This document shows, in pieces, positions 10,541 to 22,469 of a stretch of 64,000 bases of DNA; the first letter of the stretch is position 1, and each line of letters opens with the position of its first letter. This stretch comes from Paraphysomonas bandaiensis (Eukaryota; Chrysophyceae), in contig CBFFRP010000324.1 in the NCBI GenBank assembly GCA_965644295.1, forward strand, positions 248,001 to 312,000, written 5' to 3'. The position numbers were made by a program, and so were the translations under genes. Below the pieces are notes generated by a model that was given only the letters and a program-made list of their open reading frames with translations, was not told where the DNA came from and did not search any database.

Positions 10541-12567
10541 GTACAAAGTACAAGGAATGTGTGGTGCAAACGCTGTTCAAACGTGTCTTGCTATTATACT
10601 ATTAGGCCTAACACACCTAGCAATGTTGATGAGGCACTAACAGACAGACACAAAGAACAATGGGTGTGAGCCATCAACAAAGAAATCAAGTCTCTAAAGA
10701 GAGCAAAGGCTACTGGAAGATAACGACACCACCAGCAAATTCCAATATCATAAAAGGAAATATTGTGTTTAGAGTAAAGGTCAAGCGAGATGAGGTTACT
10801 TTTAAGGCGAGGTTATTAATGGCTCAAGGTTTCTCACAGGTAGAGGGCAAAGACTACAACAACGAAGCATACAGCCCAGTCGCGAAGGCCGCATCAATGA
10901 GAACCGTTATAGCCCTATAGCAACAATACTTGGGTTGGAGCTACACCAGGTAGATTTCACCACTGCTTATATCAATGCCGATCTCCAAGAGGGAATTTAC
11001 ATGTATCCACCCGCTGGCCTCGATGTTCCAAACTGGAAGGTCCTCCGACTCCTAAAGAGTATATACGGACTCAAACAATCCGGATTAAATTGGTACATAT
11101 ATGCACGAATTATTTGTTGATTGTGGTTTCACCAGATTAGTATCCGACCCGTGCATCTTCAAGAAAACTATTGATGGGCGACTCATAATTCTGGCAGTTT
11201 ACGTCGATGAAATAGGACCGACATCACTCATATCAAGAATTTATTAGCTGAAAAATTTAACAATCATGATCTCGGCGTCCTATATTACTACCTCGGAATA
11301 TTCGTTAAACAGGACCTACTGAATCGAACCACGACGTTAAAACCAATTCCAATACATTCGAGATTTACTCCACAAATTCAACATGCAAGACTGTAAACCA
11401 CGTCGTCACCCCATGACGACAAATTTCCACAATACTTATATTTTAGACATTCTCAAAAATAAACAACTATCCCAAAAAAATCTAGAACTTATCCAAATTT
11501 CACTTATAAGGGACTCATAATAGAATCACTGATGTGTATTGCTGTATGCACTAGACCCGATATTGCATAATATTATGCTGTAAACACCCTTGATAACCCC
11601 ATCTAACTACACATGCAAAGCCGCATTAAATATACTTAGGTACTACCTTAAAGGCACCATCGATCAAGGTCTCAATTACTCCGGGAAATCTGTTACATTA
11701 ACTGGATTCGCCGACAGTGATTGCAATATAACTCGCAGGTCGACTACAGCATTCTGCTTATTTATTGAAAATTGTCTCATTTCCTGTCAATCACGACTCC
11801 AGACCACTATTGCTCTCTATCCTCTACAGAAGCGGAGTACATGGCACTATCAAAAGCATGTCACTACTAAATTGGGCTTTCACATGCCATAATACTCAAC
11901 AACCATATGGTGTGACAACAAAGGTGCAATTCAACTGTGCCTAAACCCCGTACACCATCGACGAACAAAACATATTGCCATCAGATATCACTTCATAGAG
12001 AACAAGTCGCCTCGCGCTCTATTATTTGTTGATTACATGCCTACAAACGAGATGCTAGCCGACATTGTAACTAAACCTCTCACATCAATCAAACACGTTC
12101 CACAGATTGCGGGATTCACTAATGGGGGGGGAGGCATCAACATACTGCTAGCAATAAAAGAACAAGAGTATCTATCCCACCTGCAGAGAACTCAACCAAA
12201 ATACCACGATGGATGACTTAGAGATTATGACATCAGTGTAATCCACAATCTGTGATTGCACTCGTGGGTTTTACTCTCAGTAGAACTATCTCCTAATATA
12301 TACACCTATATTTATAATATCTATGTACGTCATATGATTATTATTTCATTGAGGGGAAGTATTAAGATTCATTGATTCACGTATATACGTATATCCCTTA
12401 ACGCGTGAATACAACACATAACACAACATGTATACAATGAAATATCAAATAGACTGAATAATTACCAAACTATATAAGATACGCGACTGTACAAGTTACG
12501 CACATATGTGTGGTGCTAACACGCTAACACTGTTCAAACGTGTCTTGCTATTATACTATTATGCCTT
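10541..12567 (+). mobile_element. Decayed Ty1/Copia LTR retrotransposon, internally deleted
   Basis: A roughly 2-kb remnant. Its left end (about 10541-10612) resembles its right end (about 12495-12567): both share GTTCAAACGTGTCTTGCTAT and a following TATACTATTA, so these are LTR pieces. Directly after the left LTR piece the sequence encodes the start of a Copia reverse transcriptase; gag, protease and integrase are absent. A purine-rich GAGGGGAAG tract at about 12352-12360 looks like the polypurine tract preceding the 3' LTR. Copia identity follows from the RT and RNase H motifs given in the pseudogene entry. Confidence 0.85.
10620..12130 (+). pseudogene. Copia reverse transcriptase/RNase H pseudogene
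   Basis: Broken frames across the interval encode Copia polymerase blocks in order: KARLL.AQGFSQVEGKDY and YSPVAKAASMRTVIAL (10800-10915), LHQVDFTTAYINADLQEG with MYPPAGLD (10938-11020), RLLKSIYGLKQSG (11045-11085), the YVDD active-site region (near 11200), then RNase H pieces LTGFADSD (11700), the TKH-IAIRYHF block (11965) and the MLADIVTKPL block (12050). At least five frameshifts or stops interrupt it, for instance the TAG ending at 10920. Non-functional relic. Confidence 0.88.
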
Positions 12568-12570
12568 ATC

Positions 12571-12877
12571 CTTCATGTGAAGTTTATATTTTATATATAC
12601 ATTCAATCTTTATCTCTAATCTCACGAAGTTTATCTTTACTAAATACCAAGACTAGCTTTAATCTTATTTTAAAGAGTTATTTGAAAAGAATATTCAAAC
12701 GTCATGTAGTGGACACTAACAAGTTGATTATTGAATAGTACTTACCGAAGAAAGGTAAATTCAACAACATGCACAACACCACACTCAAATGCCAATATCG
12801 ACATTGGTTATTTACGTCTACCTACAAAATTCACAAATCAAATGTTCTAAATTGTACATATAGCTAACCAAAGATTG
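12571..12877. other. Spacer, 3' side of PH/EF-hand gene
   Basis: About 300 bp of AT-rich DNA between the Copia remnant and the PH/EF-hand gene stop codon; no feature seen. Confidence 0.4.
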
Positions 12878-15800
12878 TTACTTCCAATCTCCAGATACTC
12901 GTACTGCTCCAATAGGGGCACTGATTGCTTTTTTCTTTTTTGCAAGGAATGCCTCTGTGGGCGCTAACCTATACCTTTGTGAAGGCGGAATATGTAGAGC
13001 AGACCTGGAGGACTTATGTCTGAACGGTGGAGATGGAGAACGTGTATCTTTACTCGTTACCGGACCGGAAAGTGGAGGGGATGCGTAAGACGGCTTTTTG
13101 AAGGCTAAATTTGGACTCTTAGAACGTAAAGCAGCATGTAACGGATGCTCCCTAGCTTTTAATTTACTATCAGGAGAAGGTGTATGTTTTGCACCGCCGG
13201 AATTGCTCCCTGGTGATCCGTAGTCAGACTCTGAGTCACGCGGGCTAGATGTGTAGAGGTCTTTTCGGCGGGCATCTATGAGGGTGGGACGAAAGCGCTG
13301 CACAGGCTTCTTATGGTGCAAGAGGTCACTCGGTGAATTATCTGCATAAGACTCATTAATTGAACGAGGAAGGCCTTCAGTAGGTGATCGACTAGACAGC
13401 TCCATAAAAGAATGTGAATTACTTAGTGATCTCTCAACTGAGGGTTGCTTCATATAGCGCTGCACCCAGGAAGTCTCTTCCGCTGGAGCCAAGAGAGATT
13501 TCTCCAAAGCATCAAGATCTACTCCATCCGCCTTAGGCTGATTAGCTAATTCTTCTTCAAAAATCTTCATATCTGCTTGGATATTACGATCTATATGGTC
13601 TGACTCATACATACTAGCTGTAGAAGGCATTTCATCAGCGAAGCAGACATTCTTCCCAGTGAGATCTGCCTCTCTATTACCACCAGTTCCTAAGCTGGAC
13701 GAGTCGGAAGAATCAGAATAATCCAATTCCTTGGTATCAAGATCACGGATTTTGGAAATTGAAACACAGGGGCTCGTGTCTGGGGAATTTATGCCATCAT
13801 TCCGGAATGCAGTCCGTGCTCTAAGCGACTCTTTACTAATGTCTGATCCACGTAATTGATCTTTACAAATCTCTAGTTCCATCTGTTGCACACCTTTCAG
13901 CGGCACATAAAAATACTTCATACAACTACACCTTGAGTCTCTTGATTTCGTCATTAGCATCGTCTAGTTCACTACGCACAGCTTCTAGCATATCTGCACT
14001 GCGACGTAACTCAGCATAAGTCTGGGCGGTAATAGGGTTCAGCGCACGTCGTAAATTCGTTGTCTCCTACAGTTCACACAACATCAAAACCCATAGGCTA
14101 ATCATATATCTACGAACCTTTATTAGGTCAGCTTTCTCTTTGTTGCTACGAATAATGAGTTCCTCTCTTTCTGCCATCCATCGTCGCCATTCAGCTCTAC
14201 TAACTACGCCATCACCATCCTGTACATTCAATATTAAAACAACAACACTCCACAAACCCCTTACACACCCTGTCGGCACCAGAAAATTCATCATCTGCAT
14301 TAGAGTGTGATTTCGATTTATTCTGTACGCCTCCGGCTCCCATGGCATCACTTCTGCTCTCAACTACCTCCTCTTCATACTAACAACCCATCAGTTTGAC
14401 ATGTCAACAATTTATGAGTCTGTATTATACCAGCATATAATCTTCCGCGAGAATCAGGTCATCCATGAGACATCCCATCACTTGTTCCGACACATCATCG
14501 ACCTGTAGATATGTAAAACAAATGTGACATCGTCACACCCACAACAAGGCCACCACTTACATGTGCATTGACTAGCATAAGTACTTCTTCGTCATCTAAG
14601 GAATCAATCGTAGGCAGGTGAAGAGCCCGAACCTGTCATAAACCTCTTAAAACTTCACTCATATCAGTACTGTCAGTTGAGTACCTCACTGGCAACCGCT
14701 CGGGCCCAAGTAGCAAACTCACATGAAAACTCTACCCTTTTACCGATATCAGGAAGTATCACACCCAACGATACTTCAATAGAACAACCTCTGGGCCGCA
14801 TATTGCGCTCGTTGAACCGAAAGAAACGGAGCAAGTCTTCCCATTGACAGCCCTCTCGAGGTAGGTGTGGAAAAGCTGATGCCGATTGATGGGCGTCGTG
14901 CATCAAGTCCTTGAGGCGTTCCTTTACATGTTTGAACTCAACCTTTCCACACGGATCGTCCCTAAATAGTTCCTTCATACGCGTACGCATCACCAGACGA
15001 TTCGCAGGATGAGAGACATTCAGGACTATGATTTGCATATTCAGATATGACTGACTCCTCGATATGCTCTCCACATTGACGGGGTTTCTGGAGGAAGAAC
15101 AAGGCCCATCGCTTTTACCCTCAGTCTCCGCACGGTAGCTATCCTGGGAAGGTAATTGATCAGTATCCTCAAAAGAACCACTGTTCTCTCGGCTTACTGT
15201 ATGTAACACAGGGGATGCTTGGGAAGAATTGAGATGATTTCCCTGTTTACTATCAATTTTCTCCGATGATTTAGGGTCGGTATCGTGCACAGTATCAGCG
15301 GCATCACAATCAGCATTGGTGGTTTCATCCGCCTCTTTCTCTGGTTGTGGCACAAGGACCACAGGAGGAGAAGGGGATATTGGAGAGGAATCAGGTACAT
15401 CAGCCATTCGATTACAATCACCATCTTCGTCGTCGATGTCGTGCATCGAAAAGCTCTCAGAGGGGCTAAACATTGTCTTAGAAGGGGAAGTAGAGGGGGA
15501 TGACGGGGAAGGAAATGTGCGAATATCCGGAATATCGGCTGAACTAGAGTCCTCCTCGTCAATGACGTGCATCGAAAAGCTCTCAGAGGGGCTAAACATT
15601 GTCTTAGAAGGGGAAGTAGAGGGGGATGACGGGGAAGGAAATGTGCGAATATCCGGAATATCGGCTGCGCTAGAGTCTTTCTTCTCCTGTTCAAGCTCGC
15701 AGTCCATGCATTCACGAAGATTCTTAATCCAGAGAGACATTTGTGCCTCATCTTTAGCGGCGAGAACTAAACTATCCCCGCTACTGGGAATCACACGGAA

Positions 15801-16482
15801 GACATGTAAACGCCCTGCTAACTCCTCCGGCATCTCTTCCACTGTTCCGCTTGTGACAGCAACAGATTGCCTAAGTACATTACTTCCTCCGCCCTCGAAG
15901 TACACCGATAGTTGGCGCGAATCCAGGTCCAGAGACAGCAATCGGGGTACCCATGGACTTGGGCCTGAACCCGAATCCGTGGCCATTTTGTGCATGCGAT
16001 CTTCTAACACACGAGTTGTCGATTCCGCTTTGGATATTTTAGATGAAGGGTTGGGTTGAGTTGCAGCTTCCCGTTTATTCATATCTGTGACCCACTTGGC
16101 TTCGCATGGAGCACAAGAAGATATAGCCAATACCCATTCGACCATCTCATGCTTTGATGGTGAAGCCAAAGTCATCACTTCTTCCACACCATTCGTCCCA
16201 AAACAACAGAGCTCGAAACTGAAGGGCTTCCCCGAGTCAGTGCACTCCTTCATCGACGCATTTTCAACACTCACTTGTCCTCTAAACGATCGCTTCCTGT
16301 GCAATTATACAATTAAAAGGATAGTACCATCATAAGGCATAAGGATATAGACCTCAAAGTAGACAAATAGATATAAATATGCGAGCTTACCCCTTGTTGA
16401 CTGTGAAGTAGCTCAGCTGTTTGGTATCAGCATCAAGAACGAATAGACGATATGCCCATCTGCGTACATTGTTATCAAGCAC
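12878..16482 (-). CDS. PH-domain / EF-hand / coiled-coil protein (start exon uncertain)
   Basis: Eight exons assigned: 16391-16482, 14685-16296, 14561-14632, 14431-14502, 14269-14379, 14118-14219, 13932-14066, 12878-13882; frame is continuous for 1,066 residues. An N-terminal PH domain (RLFVLDADTKQLSYF, ending near EMVEWVLAISSC) is followed by a second PH-like domain (residues about 150-240, PWVPRLLSLDLDSRQLSVYF). Then comes a 42-residue unit duplicated in tandem, a helical region (MQIIVLNVSHPANR on), a canonical EF-hand loop DRDGDGVVSRAE split by an intron, a coiled coil (AELRRSADMLEAVRSELDDA) and a 330-residue serine/proline-rich tail. This suggests a Ca2+-binding, phosphoinositide-membrane-associated scaffold; I do not recognise an orthologue. 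A fitting start exon, MEGYLYKRGRGKN (16505-16560), lies just upstream. It is in the same unspliced frame, but two stops intervene and the only GT-AG pair there would be a frame-breaking 22-nt intron. Confidence 0.85.
15418..15670. repeat. Tandem duplication of 126 bp inside the PH/EF-hand gene
   Basis: Two near-identical 126-bp units (starts about 126 bases apart, for example the GTGCATCGAAAAGCTCTC string at 15441 and 15567) encode two copies of a 42-residue Ser/Pro-rich segment containing DIPDIRTFPSPSSPSTSPSK. Near identity at the DNA level indicates a recent duplication. Confidence 0.92.
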
Positions 16483-16560
16483 CTAGCAGCAGTATAAATC
16501 TTACGGTTTAATAAATGATATGTTTTTTCCCCTTCCTCTCTTATAGAGATAGCCTTCCAT

Positions 16561-17253
16561 CGTCTATTACCACTACTATTGGACTACTATGACTATAACT
16601 GCTATTACTTCTACTACTAATAACACAGCTGTTATTTAACTGCTACTATACTATCGATACTATCATTGAATTGTCATTAGGATCTCAATTCAATACATCA
16701 ATGAGATTGATGACGTTTAAGTGTGAAGAGACACAACTAACCAGATATGTACTCGAGATATCTTACACATACATACATACATATATCAGCTACAGTGTGT
16801 ATATATAGTCATAGTGGTGTACTTCTGTATATTTTTTTATAGGCACTCGCACTCGAAGTTCAAGAAGTTGAAATGAAGACAACGGCTGGAAAGCTCATGC
16901 CGCTAAACGGATGGTTGTCCGTATACAGATAACATAACTTCCGTTTTGAGATATTCGACAACTATAAAAAATGAAAATCCCGAAATTTGTAAAAAATTCC
17001 TACAATTCTGTTTGCAAAATAGTGTACACCAGCATATACAGTATACAGTACAGTATACCACATCTACTCGAATGTTCTTTTCTTTTTTCCTCTTCTTTAT
17101 GGGTCGTTTTCAACATTCAGCAGCCACACAGAAAAAAAGAGGCTTGCATGCACATGTTATACACTGTGAGTCATACACACACATGGACCCACAATATACT
17201 CCACATTAATTACAGATTAATATAACTCTATATCCTCTTAAAGAAAACTAATC
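16561..17253. other. Divergent promoter spacer (PH/EF-hand / MBF1)
   Basis: About 0.7 kb. It contains TA/CA-rich simple sequence near 16770-16810 and a GTATACAGTAC-type palindrome cluster near 17030-17060. No exon recognised. Confidence 0.5.
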
Positions 17254-17780
17254 ATGTCATTCAATCCTAACAGCGCTCAGGACTGGACACCAGGTAAGAT
17301 CTTTTATTATCACATAACCCGATTAATAATAAGCTCTATCAGTTGTGGTGACTAAGTCAGCAAAGAATAGAAACTCTGGTAAGAGCCAGGCACAAATAAT
17401 TGCACAGGCCAAGAGAAGTGGACAAGTTACAACAGAGCGAAAATGTAAGAATTTTTTGATCTACAGGAAATCATAATGAACTCTATACAGTTGCGTCTGG
17501 TGAAAACAAGAGTGCCCACTCTGCGGTTGGTGGCAATTTGGCTAAATTAGAAAATGAAACCGAAGAATTCAAGCACGCAACTGTCGATAGATCTCTTAGT
17601 CAGGCAATTCAACAGGCGCGACTTGCGAGAAAAATGACTCAGAAACAGCTGGCTACAGCCATTAACGAGAAACCACAGATTATTCAGCAATACGAGTCTG
17701 GACAAGCTATTCCGAACCCTCAAATAATAAGCAAGCTTGAGCGCGCCCTTGGCGCTCGCCTTCCTCGGAAAAAGAAGTAA
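17254..17780 (+). CDS. MBF1: Multiprotein bridging factor 1 (MBF1/EDF1)
   Basis: Three exons, 17254-17293, 17343-17444 and 17491-17780, with introns of 49 and 46 nt; 143 residues, the family's usual size. The N-terminal MBF1 domain (MSFNPNSAQDWTPVVVTK, later NSGKSQAQIIAQAKRSG) precedes a Cro/C1-type helix-turn-helix (SQAIQQARLARKMTQKQLA, then NEKPQIIQQYESGQAIPN, ending LERALGARL) and a basic tail RKKK. MBF1 is a conserved coactivator linking TBP to bZIP activators, and it also senses collided ribosomes and prevents frameshifting. The HTH exon alone would look bacterial; the two upstream exons show it is the eukaryotic gene. Confidence 0.97.
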
Positions 17781-18267
17781 ATCTTGTTTTGTCGCTTGTA
17801 TTGCACATTGTTATGCATAGGAAGTAAGACCCTAGCTGTATGCATTGTTGCAGTCTGCATTCGACTAGTTTACGTGCTAGTGCTCCTCGTATTTTTCGCC
17901 GTCGCGGATATACATCTAATTTTAATTATTACTGTTAGTTAATAATTGTGCCCTGTTATAGTATAATTCAAACAGGATAGTATGCCTAGTGGTTGTGTAA
18001 TGATGCCAACTTCCACTCGTAACATTAAGTAATTATTAGGTTCTACATTTTGTCAGCTTTTGTCATTCTGACTACTTGTATGCTTTTGCATTGTGCTGTG
18101 AAACGGACGCACATCCATACAGTGCATGTAAATTGTAAAGTGCATGACATTTCTATTAACTATTATTATGCATAAATATGACTAGCATGCGCATTCTGTT
18201 CACATTATCGCAATCGTATATTAATTCTACAACTTATGCATCTGCATACACAAGATACATGTGTAAT
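17781..18267. other. Convergent spacer MBF1 / REX1-like
   Basis: About 0.5 kb holding both 3' UTRs. No further signal recognised. Confidence 0.5.
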
Positions 18268-20261
18268 CTAACATTTCCTAACGCAAATGTACCCTCCTCC
18301 TTTCAAGTATACTCTTTTTTGTGAGCGATTAGCTTTGTCTGGTCTGTCAGGGCCGGGAAGGGTATCAAAGGCGAGGTTCGCGTGGCTACTGCTAACAAAG
18401 ATGGCATTGGTCTTTCCTGCTGGAGATGACGAGCTCTGAGGGTGCTGTACAGGCTGAATTGTCACTGGTACCACATGTGTGAGAGATAAAAACATTTGCT
18501 TGATGGCCTCCTCCGTGCAAGTTGTAGGTATACGATGTATCAGCAGCATACATGGATCTCCTGATGGAGTACGTGGGACGGGACGGGGAGTACCATGAGT
18601 CTTTACCATTGCCGCAAGCGACAGAGCCACCTGGGCATCCTGCACAGAGTCGTGAAGTGTGGAGAGCTTTCTGTTGAGCACAGTTGCAGCAATATCACGC
18701 AGTCCAGGAGACGCATGAGGCTCATCCTCAATGCGATATAGATATGCCGTGTCTACCACACACTGATGATTAAACTTGAGCGCCCTGAGGTCGTGGTGCA
18801 AGGCGTGTCCGACTAGTATAGTGCGGTCCGAACAAATATTCATCATAGCTGCTTGCGCGTGACGAAGAGAAAACCGTACTGCCTGTAAGCTCTCCTCCGA
18901 TATACCATGGATATTAGTACGCATTTCGGATATGGGCAGTGAGGGAGCCACAAGCGAATCGATAATAACTTCACTAGGATTGAGGCCATTAACAACACTG
19001 AACCGAATCAAAGTAAGGGGGTTCTTTGCCCCGGTAACAGGGTCCATAGATTCGCACATCTCACAGTCCATCGCGAGGACTGGTGGAGCATTCATACACC
19101 TAGACGCGTAATATTAGTCGCTTAAATAGATTCAAGGTAACATGAGATCACGTACCACTCGCCATAAGGTCTAGGAGAGACCCACTCATGGTCTGCAGGA
19201 AACGTGTAGTCTTTCACAAAGCGAGGAGAAGACATAGTAGAAGCCACTAAGGGAGCCCAATCTGCAGCCCGAGAGTCCACAGGGACCTGTACTTGCGGAG
19301 GAGCCTGTCCCTGCACCGGGACAGGGGAAGGTGTTAGAGCCGGGGGCTGAGAGAGACCAGGGGCTATAGGAACAACTCCTTGGAATATATCCAAACTGGG
19401 CGGAACATTAGGGGTTGGGGCGGGAGCAGCCTTCTTTTTGGCAACAGGTCCTCGAGTGGCATGCTCTGTACCGCTTGTCTCGAGAACTTGCCCCACCGCA
19501 TCTCTGGCGACAAACATGTCTAATCCCGCAGGCTGTGGCTGCTGTTGAGGAGCATGTACTGTGACTGACTGACGGGAAATCTGTGGAGAGGGTATTTGAC
19601 CCTGGGCAAGTGCAGTATTAACGACACTGAAGAGGAACGAAGAGTCTTCCTCTTCCTCTACTTTCCGTGCAATAGTGCCCGGAGTGTGGGCATCAACAGG
19701 GTTGACTTTTGTTAGGGCACTAAATCCAGGAGGAGAAAATGGCGAAATGGGTAGATGCAAGCCAGAGAGTGCAGAACTGCCATTTACTGGGACATTTACT
19801 GCGGCGGTCTGCTGCTGCTGCTGCAGTTGTTGCTGTTGTACAGGGCGTCCTTCGCCTCGGCTGGATCGCTTTTTGTGCTTCTTCTTCTCCGAGTGATCAG
19901 CAGCTGGAGCTGGTGTTGGCACTGATGCAACGACTGTTTCAACTTTTACATGCTTCGCTTGTGTTGCAGTTTCTTGAACTGCTACTGGTGCAGCAGGTGG
20001 GGGAGATTCAGCACGAGACTTCTTGTGTTTCTTCTTCTTGTCATTGTCTTGGGCAACAGCTTCATTGGATTCAACTTGCACCTCTTTACGCTTCTTATCA
20101 TTAGTAGGTGGTGCATTAGCACCCTCATGCAAAAATGGACAAGAACTTCCACTTCTACAACCTACTTCTGTATTAAAAAATGCACACGGTCTGGGCACAT
20201 TGGAATCGCCATCCTGCTTGCATAACACGTACCGTTTCTTAGTTTTACTTTCAACAGGCAT
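18268..20261 (-). CDS. CCCH zinc finger plus DEDDh 3'-5' RNA exonuclease (REXO1/REX1-like)
   Basis: Two exons, 19156-20261 and 18268-19099, with a 56-nt intron (phase 2); 645 residues. Near the N-terminus is a C-x8-C-x5-C-x3-H zinc finger (CAFFNTEVGC...CPFLH, residues about 26-45). A low-complexity Lys/Glu, Gln and Pro-rich linker runs to about residue 365. The exonuclease domain follows with ExoI AMDCEMCES, ExoII GHALHHDLRAL and ExoIII HDSVQDAQVAL, i.e. all DEDDh catalytic residues. A C-terminal RRM-like segment (CMLLIHRIPTTCTEE) ends the protein. The REX1/REX3/REXO1 family trims 3' ends of 5S rRNA, tRNA and other small RNAs in the nucleus. Which member this corresponds to is not certain. 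The exonuclease exon could be mistaken for an independent gene, but splicing joins GEW to CMNAPPVLAMDC in frame. Confidence 0.92.
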
Positions 20262-20711
20262 GTTTAAATCAATCTCAAATACTTTTTAAATTGAATACAA
20301 TTGACTATGACCGATAAGAAGGTGCAGAGTTGAGGTATGGCAGGTAACTGTTGCATTGCAATAGGACTTGCATTTATAGCCTACTCCGTTAGAGCCATCA
20401 AAATCCCGTAACTAAATGGCTCACATTAGCTGCATTGTATTCCAAAGAATACTGAAGAATACATATACCGTCATCATACGGTGTGTAGTTCCGCACTACG
20501 GTATATGCACATATGTATAGTCTGCTGCATACAGTGTATACAGTGTACGGTATACAGGGGTTGTATGGAGATGAGGGTTTTCGTCTATACTCTATACACA
20601 TATATACATATACACAGAGAGTACATGCAGCAGCACAAACTTATATATGCATATATATAAGCACCCCAAACCATTTGAACTCATCTTATAATCATTACAT
20701 ATTTCGGTGCC
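20262..20711. other. Divergent promoter spacer (REX1-like / uS9m)
   Basis: About 450 bp. Contains a cluster of GTATAC/CCGTATAC-type palindromes between 20465 and 20600 and a TATA-rich run at 20640-20660. Confidence 0.55.
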
Positions 20712-21467
20712 ATGAAACGCTTTGGAGAAGCGTTTGCGCGATTTCTGCGCCCTACTGGCATCACTCTGAGAAATTGCAATGCCCAGACTCACGTCTTAGC
20801 TGGACAGAGAAATATCTCCTATAGTGCCATACGATACTGCAATACTGATACAAATTCTTTCAAATCTAATGCGTCTAATAGATCTGATTTTGAAGATCCC
20901 GAGAATGATAATCTTAGCGAGCCACCTCCTGATTTTGTGGATGATCGCCCGCACCCGACACAGTTTAGAACGCGTAGTATTGATAAGTTTGGGGCTGCAT
21001 ATGGCACAGGGAGGCGTAAGACTGCTGTGGCTAGAGTATGGATCAAACAAGGTGTTGGGCAATTTATTGTAAACCGTAAAAATTTTGCCGAATATTTTCA
21101 ATCGGGAGCTCGTATGCACGCCCTGGAACCATTTTTGGCGACTGATACTGCCGGCCTCTTTGATGTATGGTGTACTGTTAAGGGAGGGGGGCGCATGGGT
21201 ATGCACGAATTTGGTATGCTTTTTAGTGTTATAATATTGTTTTAGGTCAGGCAGGTGCTGTCAGACATGGCATATCTCGAGCCATTGAGGCTTTTGAGCC
21301 GCTTTTCAAGCCTATCCTTAAGAAACGTAAATACAGTTCTTCTGATTTAAATGCTGTAACTAAACACTACTGCAGATAAATTACTTACCAGGGATTCAAG
21401 AATGGTGGAAAGGAAGAAAGCGGGATTCAAGAAGGCACGAAAGAGGAAGCAGTGGGTCAAGCGATAA
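20712..21467 (+). CDS. MRPS9: Mitochondrial ribosomal protein uS9m (MRPS9)
   Basis: Three exons, 20712-21198, 21246-21326 and 21376-21467 (introns 47 and 49 nt); 219 residues. The start gives a basic, Ser/Arg-rich presequence (MKRFGEAFARFLRPTG) of the kind that targets mitochondria. The S9 core follows: YGTGRRKTAVARVWIKQG, FIVNRKNFAEYF, then across the intron GGGRMGQAGAVRHGISRA. The last exon supplies LLTRDSRMVERKKAG and the C-terminal KKARKRKQWVKR tail that in bacteria contacts P-site tRNA. Single-frame reading misses the last two exons. It is the small-subunit mitoribosome component, though a plastid form cannot be wholly excluded. Confidence 0.95.
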
Positions 21468-22469
21468 ACTGTGTCGGAAGCAGATCACGCACACACAATT
21501 GGTTTATGTGTTGCGCCAAGGTTTCATATCCTAAAAGTGTATCCTGTTATGTACAGCAGTTGTTAGCATGCCATTTGGGGCGGTAAATTGAGTTCTGAAG
21601 TATAGTGCGATAATGTTCAAGTACTACGTAATACTTCGATAATACCGACTTCATGATTAAATTATCTCCCATCTTATTTTAGTGTTTGCAGTTGTAATAC
21701 GAATAATGCCAGGAGTGAGCTCTAGACTTGCAGAATAATGGAGCTCTTATATCCTAGAAGTACTTAATTTTATATAGCATACATCAAACGCCATTAATGG
21801 GCGACAATTTTCCAGCAACTATAATGCCCAATAATAAAATATTTTCTCGCTATTATGCATAATGAGCAGGGAGAGAGTTGAGTAACAATTAATTGACACA
21901 GGTTATAGTCAATTGATTGCAATTATTAGTTGCTGCCCCAATTAATATAATTGCAATTAGTTGATGCTCAACTACGTACTCATCAATAGCTAAGTGTACG
22001 TTAGGCATACTACGTTTTCTTCTCAATAAATCAAGTTCATATAAAGCAATAATATAAATATAATTTATCAGTCCAAACAGTTTTGCTATGAGCAATGAGG
22101 ATATTCAGTATTACACGGCACATGTATGAATTGTGAATAATTTTTTTGTCATCCACACTATTCATCAAGCACTAGGATAAACATCTAAATAATTTCGTAA
22201 ATCTTAAAAAATGATACACCAATAAAGTGGGGGACCTACACCTGAGATGCTTTTTCATTATGATAATATAGAAATAAGCAGAAAATAAATCCATATACAC
22301 AGTGCACCTGCATTCAACAGAAACATCGTCATAACTGTTTACAAGTCATAAGGATATATTGTTTTGAGTATATATAACTGCCCGCCGGTAGGTTTTTCTA
22401 CTCACTACACACTTGCACTATATTATAAGTATATTGAGTAATTTGTGCTAGCAAGAGAAATGCGAACTT
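21468..22469. other. Convergent spacer uS9m / MORN
   Basis: About 1 kb AT-rich DNA with AATT/TTGCAATT-rich stretches near 21890-21970; no coding or RNA feature recognised. Confidence 0.5.

Noticed and set aside
15194-16059. Long frames on both strands over the PH/EF-hand exon
   Set aside because: They repeat because of the 126-bp duplication and follow the real exon in other frames.
17538-17780. Bacterial-type HTH regulator
   Set aside because: It is the last exon of MBF1; two upstream exons supply the N-terminal MBF1 domain.
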